A stretch of 64,000 bases of DNA from CAYRGQ01 sp964423925. Its GTDB lineage: Bacteria > Bacteroidota > Bacteroidia > Sphingobacteriales > Sphingobacteriaceae. The DNA lies in assembly GCA_964423925.1 (NCBI GenBank), contig CAYRGQ010000013.1, forward strand, positions 1 to 64,000, written 5' to 3'. Under the pieces are notes generated by a model. That model worked only from the letters and a program-made list of their open reading frames with translations, had not been told where the DNA came from and ran no database searches. Shown here in pieces: positions 60,924 to 64,000 of the stretch. Position numbers and translations under genes: made by a program. Position 1 is the first letter of the stretch, and every line of letters starts with the position of its first letter.

Positions 60924-63900
60924 ATGCAAATCTTTTCTTTTGTGGGGAGAAAGTTATACCCACCCCCTGTCTCTAGTTTTCTACTGTATTCAATAATCAC
61001 GGCATGTTTTGTCGTGCTTGCTGCGTTCCAGGCGCGCGCGACCAACGTTGTTGGAGCGGAACGCGAGGGCATTTCCAACGGTAGCCTGCAGCAATCATTC
61101 GTGGTGGAGGGAACGGTGGCTGATACCGCTGGCGTACCCTTGTTGGGTGCGACCGTCGCCGTTAAAGACCGTGCAAATCTTGTCACGAGCACCGACCAGA
61201 ATGGACGCTACGTATTGCAAGTGCCCGAGAATTCGACGTTAGTAGTTTCAATGGTGGGCTACCACACCTTGGAGGTGGAAGTAGGCACCAGACGCGAAAT
61301 AGACATTGTTTTAGAGATCGCCTCGTCGGTTCTTGATGATGTCGTTGTCGTCGGATTCGGCACGCAAAAGCGAAACGAGGTAGTCGGCTCGGTTACCTCG
61401 ATAAACCCTGACAACCTGAAGGTTCCCTCAAGTAACCTTACACAAGCCTTAGCGGGACAGGCAGCGGGCGTCATTGCCTATCAGCGCAGTGGCGAGCCGG
61501 GGCAGGACAACGCAGACTTCTTCGTGCGGGGTATCACCACCTTTGGTACTAATACCAATCCGCTTATCCTTATCGATGGTATCGAGTTGACCCCCAATGA
61601 TTTGGCGCGTCTACGTCCGGATGATATCCAAAGTTTCTCGATCCTGAAGGATGCGACCGCCACGGCATTGTACGGTGCACGGGGCGCCAACGGCGTTATC
61701 TTAGTTACGACCAAACAAGGTAAAGAGGGCCCGGCTAAATTTTCATTCCGCTTCGAAAACTCGATGTCCGCGCCTACACAGACTGTCGATATAGCGGATC
61801 CGATCACCTACATGAAAATGCACAACGAGGCCGTGCTCACCCGCGACCCGCTGGGTATCATCCTTTATTCGCAGGAAAAGATAGAGATGACGGAGCAAGG
61901 ACGATATCCGCTCATTTACCCTGCCAACGACTGGAAGAAGATGCTATTTAAAGACTTCACGATGAACCAGCGTAGCAACGTCAACGTTAGTGGCGGTGGC
62001 GGAGTGGCGCGCTACTACGTTGCGGGTTCCTTTAACCGCGACAATGGCATCCTGAACGTCGACCAACGAAATAACTTCAATAACAACATTGCGATCAACA
62101 ACTACGATTTGCGTTCGAATGTGAACATCGATCTGACTAATACGACCGAACTGATCGTGCGGCTGAGTGCCAACTTCGAAGAGTACAGGGGCCCGCTACG
62201 CGGCGGTGCAGACATGTACAACCTGATGGTGCACTCCAATCCAGTGTTGTTCCCAGCATACTATCCGGCAGACGATGACTTCCAATACGCCAACCATATC
62301 CTTTTCGGCAACTTCAACAACAGTCGGATTAACCCGTATGCCGAAATGGTGCGTGGCTACAAAGAAAAGTCGCGCTCGCAAATCCTGGCTCAAGTAGAAC
62401 TGAAGCAAGACCTTGACTTCATCACGCAAGGACTTTCAGGACGCAGTATGCTTAATATTAGCCGTCTGTCTCAATTTGCCGTAAACCGATCCTATAATCC
62501 ATTCTACCATGAAATCAGCCGCTATAACCGGTTGACGGGAGACTATAAATTGATGGAGACCCAGATTGGTACGGAGTATTTAGGATACGGTGAGCTCCCA
62601 GGTGAGCGGGAACAGTATTCTTCTTTTTACTTTGAAGGAGCGCTGAACTACGCTCGGGATTTCGGCCGGCACAACCTCAGCAGCTTGTTAGTATTCCAAG
62701 CTCGGGAAACCTTGACGGCCAACGCGGGTTCACTACAATTGTCGCTCCCTTCGCGTAACGTGGGCTTGTCCGGACGTGCGACGTACTCCTACGATACGCG
62801 CTACTTTGCCGAATTTAACTTCGGGTACAATGGTAGCGAGCGTTTTGACAAGAATAACCGTTTCGGCTTTTTCCCATCCGCTGGTGCGGCATGGCTCATC
62901 TCTAACGAGTCGTTTTGGGAGGACTTGAGGCCGGTAGTCAACAACCTGAAGTTGCGGTACTCGTACGGGTTGATCGGAAATGATCAGATCGGTACGGCCG
63001 CAGACAGATTCTTCTACCTTTCCGAGGTGGACATGGATAATGCGGGCCGGGCTGCGATATTCGGAACAGAATATAATACCCGGTATAACGGTATCACCAT
63101 CAACCGCTACGCCAACCCATACATTTCTTGGGAAAAATCCTACAAGCAGAACTTCGCACTTGAGTTGGGCTTGTGGAACGAGTTGAGCATGGTGGCCGAG
63201 TATTTTACGGAGAAACGTGACAACATCTTGATGACGCGCTCGAGCATTCCTAATACCATGGGATTGACGGCGGTACCTCGGGCTAACGTGGGCGAAGCAT
63301 CCGGCAAAGGTGTCGATATGATGCTGGAGTACCAGAAGAGCTGGACACAAGGGTTGTGGTTCTCCGCGCGGGCGAACTTCACGTACGCGACCAGCAGATA
63401 CGACGTATTCGAGGAACCCGAATACAACGAACCTTGGCGTTCTCACGTAGGTCTCTCGTTAAACCAAGCGCGGGGTTACATCGCCGAGCGCCTTTTTGTG
63501 GATGATGCCGAAGCAGCGGCCTCGCCGCCACAGTACGTAGGCAACTACGAGTACGGTGGAGGCGATATCAAGTACCTGGACGTGAACCGCGATGGCCGGA
63601 TCACCGAAGCCGACCAAGTACCCATCGGTCACCCGACGGTGCCTGAAATCATCTACGGATTCGGATTTTCCTCCGGTTTCAAAGGTTTCGACTTCTCCGT
63701 GTTCTTCCAAGGAGCAGCTCGGCAGTCGTTTTGGATCAATCCATACTCCACGGCTCCGTTCATAGGTGATGCCCAGGTTCCCCAGGCCTACGCCGACAGT
63801 TACTGGTCTGAGGATAACCAAAACGTGTATGCCCTGTGGCCACGATTGAGCCCGGAACACAACACGAACAATACACCGACCAGCACCTGGTTTATGCGCG

Positions 63901-64000
63901 ATGGCAGCTTCCTGCGCGTCAAACAAATGGAACTTGGCTATACCGTGCCCAATAGGTTCACTGAGAGAATAAAGATGAACAATCTTCGGTTCTATCTCAG
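60924..64000 (+). CDS. SusC/RagA-family TonB-linked outer-membrane receptor, cut by window end
   Basis: The first 1025 residues of an outer-membrane nutrient importer, open to the last base. After a signal peptide (hydrophobic about 17-38, ending QARA) comes a carboxypeptidase-regulatory-like domain (about 60-135, VEGTVADTAGVPLLGATV and GYHTLEV). Next are the TonB-box region and plug, with SusC signatures LIDGIELTPNDL, ILKDATATALYGARGANGVI and LVTTKQGKEG, then barrel strands. It has no N-terminal STN signalling domain, so it is not of the anti-sigma-coupled type. Its SusD partner should lie just beyond the window; the carbohydrate or other ligand cannot be told. Confidence 0.95.
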   Translation, partial: MQIFSFVGRKLYPPPVSSFLLYSIITACFVVLAAFQARATNVVGAEREGISNGSLQQSFVVEGTVADTAGVPLLGATVAVKDRANLVTSTDQNGRYVLQVPENSTLVVSMVGYHTLEVEVGTRREIDIVLEIASSVLDDVVVVGFGTQKRNEVVGSVTSINPDNLKVPSSNLTQALAGQAAGVIAYQRSGEPGQDNADFFVRGITTFGTNTNPLILIDGIELTPNDLARLRPDDIQSFSILKDATATALYGARGANGVILVTTKQGKEGPAKFSFRFENSMSAPTQTVDIADPITYMKMHNEAVLTRDPLGIILYSQEKIEMTEQGRYPLIYPANDWKKMLFKDFTMNQRSNVNVSGGGGVARYYVAGSFNRDNGILNVDQRNNFNNNIAINNYDLRSNVNIDLTNTTELIVRLSANFEEYRGPLRGGADMYNLMVHSNPVLFPAYYPADDDFQYANHILFGNFNNSRINPYAEMVRGYKEKSRSQILAQVELKQDLDFITQGLSGRSMLNISRLSQFAVNRSYNPFYHEISRYNRLTGDYKLMETQIGTEYLGYGELPGEREQYSSFYFEGALNYARDFGRHNLSSLLVFQARETLTANAGSLQLSLPSRNVGLSGRATYSYDTRYFAEFNFGYNGSERFDKNNRFGFFPSAGAAWLISNESFWEDLRPVVNNLKLRYSYGLIGNDQIGTAADRFFYLSEVDMDNAGRAAIFGTEYNTRYNGITINRYANPYISWEKSYKQNFALELGLWNELSMVAEYFTEKRDNILMTRSSIPNTMGLTAVPRANVGEASGKGVDMMLEYQKSWTQGLWFSARANFTYATSRYDVFEEPEYNEPWRSHVGLSLNQARGYIAERLFVDDAEAAASPPQYVGNYEYGGGDIKYLDVNRDGRITEADQVPIGHPTVPEIIYGFGFSSGFKGFDFSVFFQGAARQSFWINPYSTAPFIGDAQVPQAYADSYWSEDNQNVYALWPRLSPEHNTNNTPTSTWFMRDGSFLRVKQMELGYTVPNRFTERIKMNNLRFYL

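Noticed and set aside
60791..61192. 133-codon minus-strand frame overlapping the SusC start
   Set aside because: It lies opposite the SusC signal peptide and the RNA-like hairpins; no family features.

Overview
The window (about 64 kb, roughly 50% GC by eye) is chromosomal DNA of a Bacteroidetes bacterium, most likely family Sphingobacteriaceae; the GC level would suit a Parapedobacter-like genus, but genus is inference. The reasons are a full-length SprA (type IX secretion translocon), a SusC/RagA outer-membrane receptor, an ATP synthase operon lacking the beta and epsilon genes, FloA, OmpA with thrombospondin-type-3 repeats, and promoters of the Bacteroidetes form TTTG-N19-TAnnTTTG, one of which (15926-15956) is exact. 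Most of the window is housekeeping or common accessory genome. I found no phage, CRISPR array, toxin-antitoxin module, insertion sequence or defence island.

Layout. 1-571: no convincing gene; a promoter and two stacked terminator hairpins. 572-2793: two convergent Gfo/Idh/MocA oxidoreductases. 2969-5194: Pif1-like helicase. 5270-10827: F-type ATP synthase operon (AtpI-like, a, c, b, delta, alpha, gamma) with its own promoter and terminator. 11099-16938: FlaA1/CapD-type nucleotide-sugar dehydratase, SppA, HMG-CoA lyase, PfkB kinase. 17002-20728: cytochrome b5-like protein with an ECF sigma factor, MurB, TetR regulator, YpdA-type disulfide reductase. 20821-27778: FUSC membrane protein, FloA, LepA, FolD and a His/Asp-rich lipoprotein. 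27847-34931: EamA transporter, then a Tat-exported DegT-type aminotransferase, MurQ, a large heme c lipoprotein and a Tat-exported Gfo/Idh oxidoreductase that looks truncated. 34919-45997 (minus): secreted unknown, SprA, RuvA, malic enzyme. 46172-59759: PBP4-type DacB, aminopeptidase P, OmpA, secreted unknown, MFS transporter, split 5'-nucleotidase, EamA transporter, Lrp-type regulator, RibBA, LptF/G permease, START-like protein. 59870-59943: tRNA-Met(CAT). 59944-60923: nearly 1 kb without a gene, whose right half is packed with hairpins and looks like a structured RNA. 60924-64000: a SusC-family receptor cut by the window edge.

How the genes fit together. Several themes concern the envelope: peptidoglycan building and recycling (MurB, DacB, MurQ), LPS export (LptF/G), outer-membrane function (SprA, OmpA, SusC), surface polysaccharide precursors (FlaA1/CapD type) and membrane organisation (FloA, SppA). 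The DegT/MurQ/heme c/Gfo-Idh stretch suggests oxidative handling of sugars in the periplasm. The best candidates for something undescribed are the structured RNA before the SusC gene (60502-60873), the nested hairpins at the left edge (56-261), the His/Asp-rich lipoprotein, and the periplasmic sugar-oxidation neighbourhood with its truncated member. None of these is proven by sequence reading alone.
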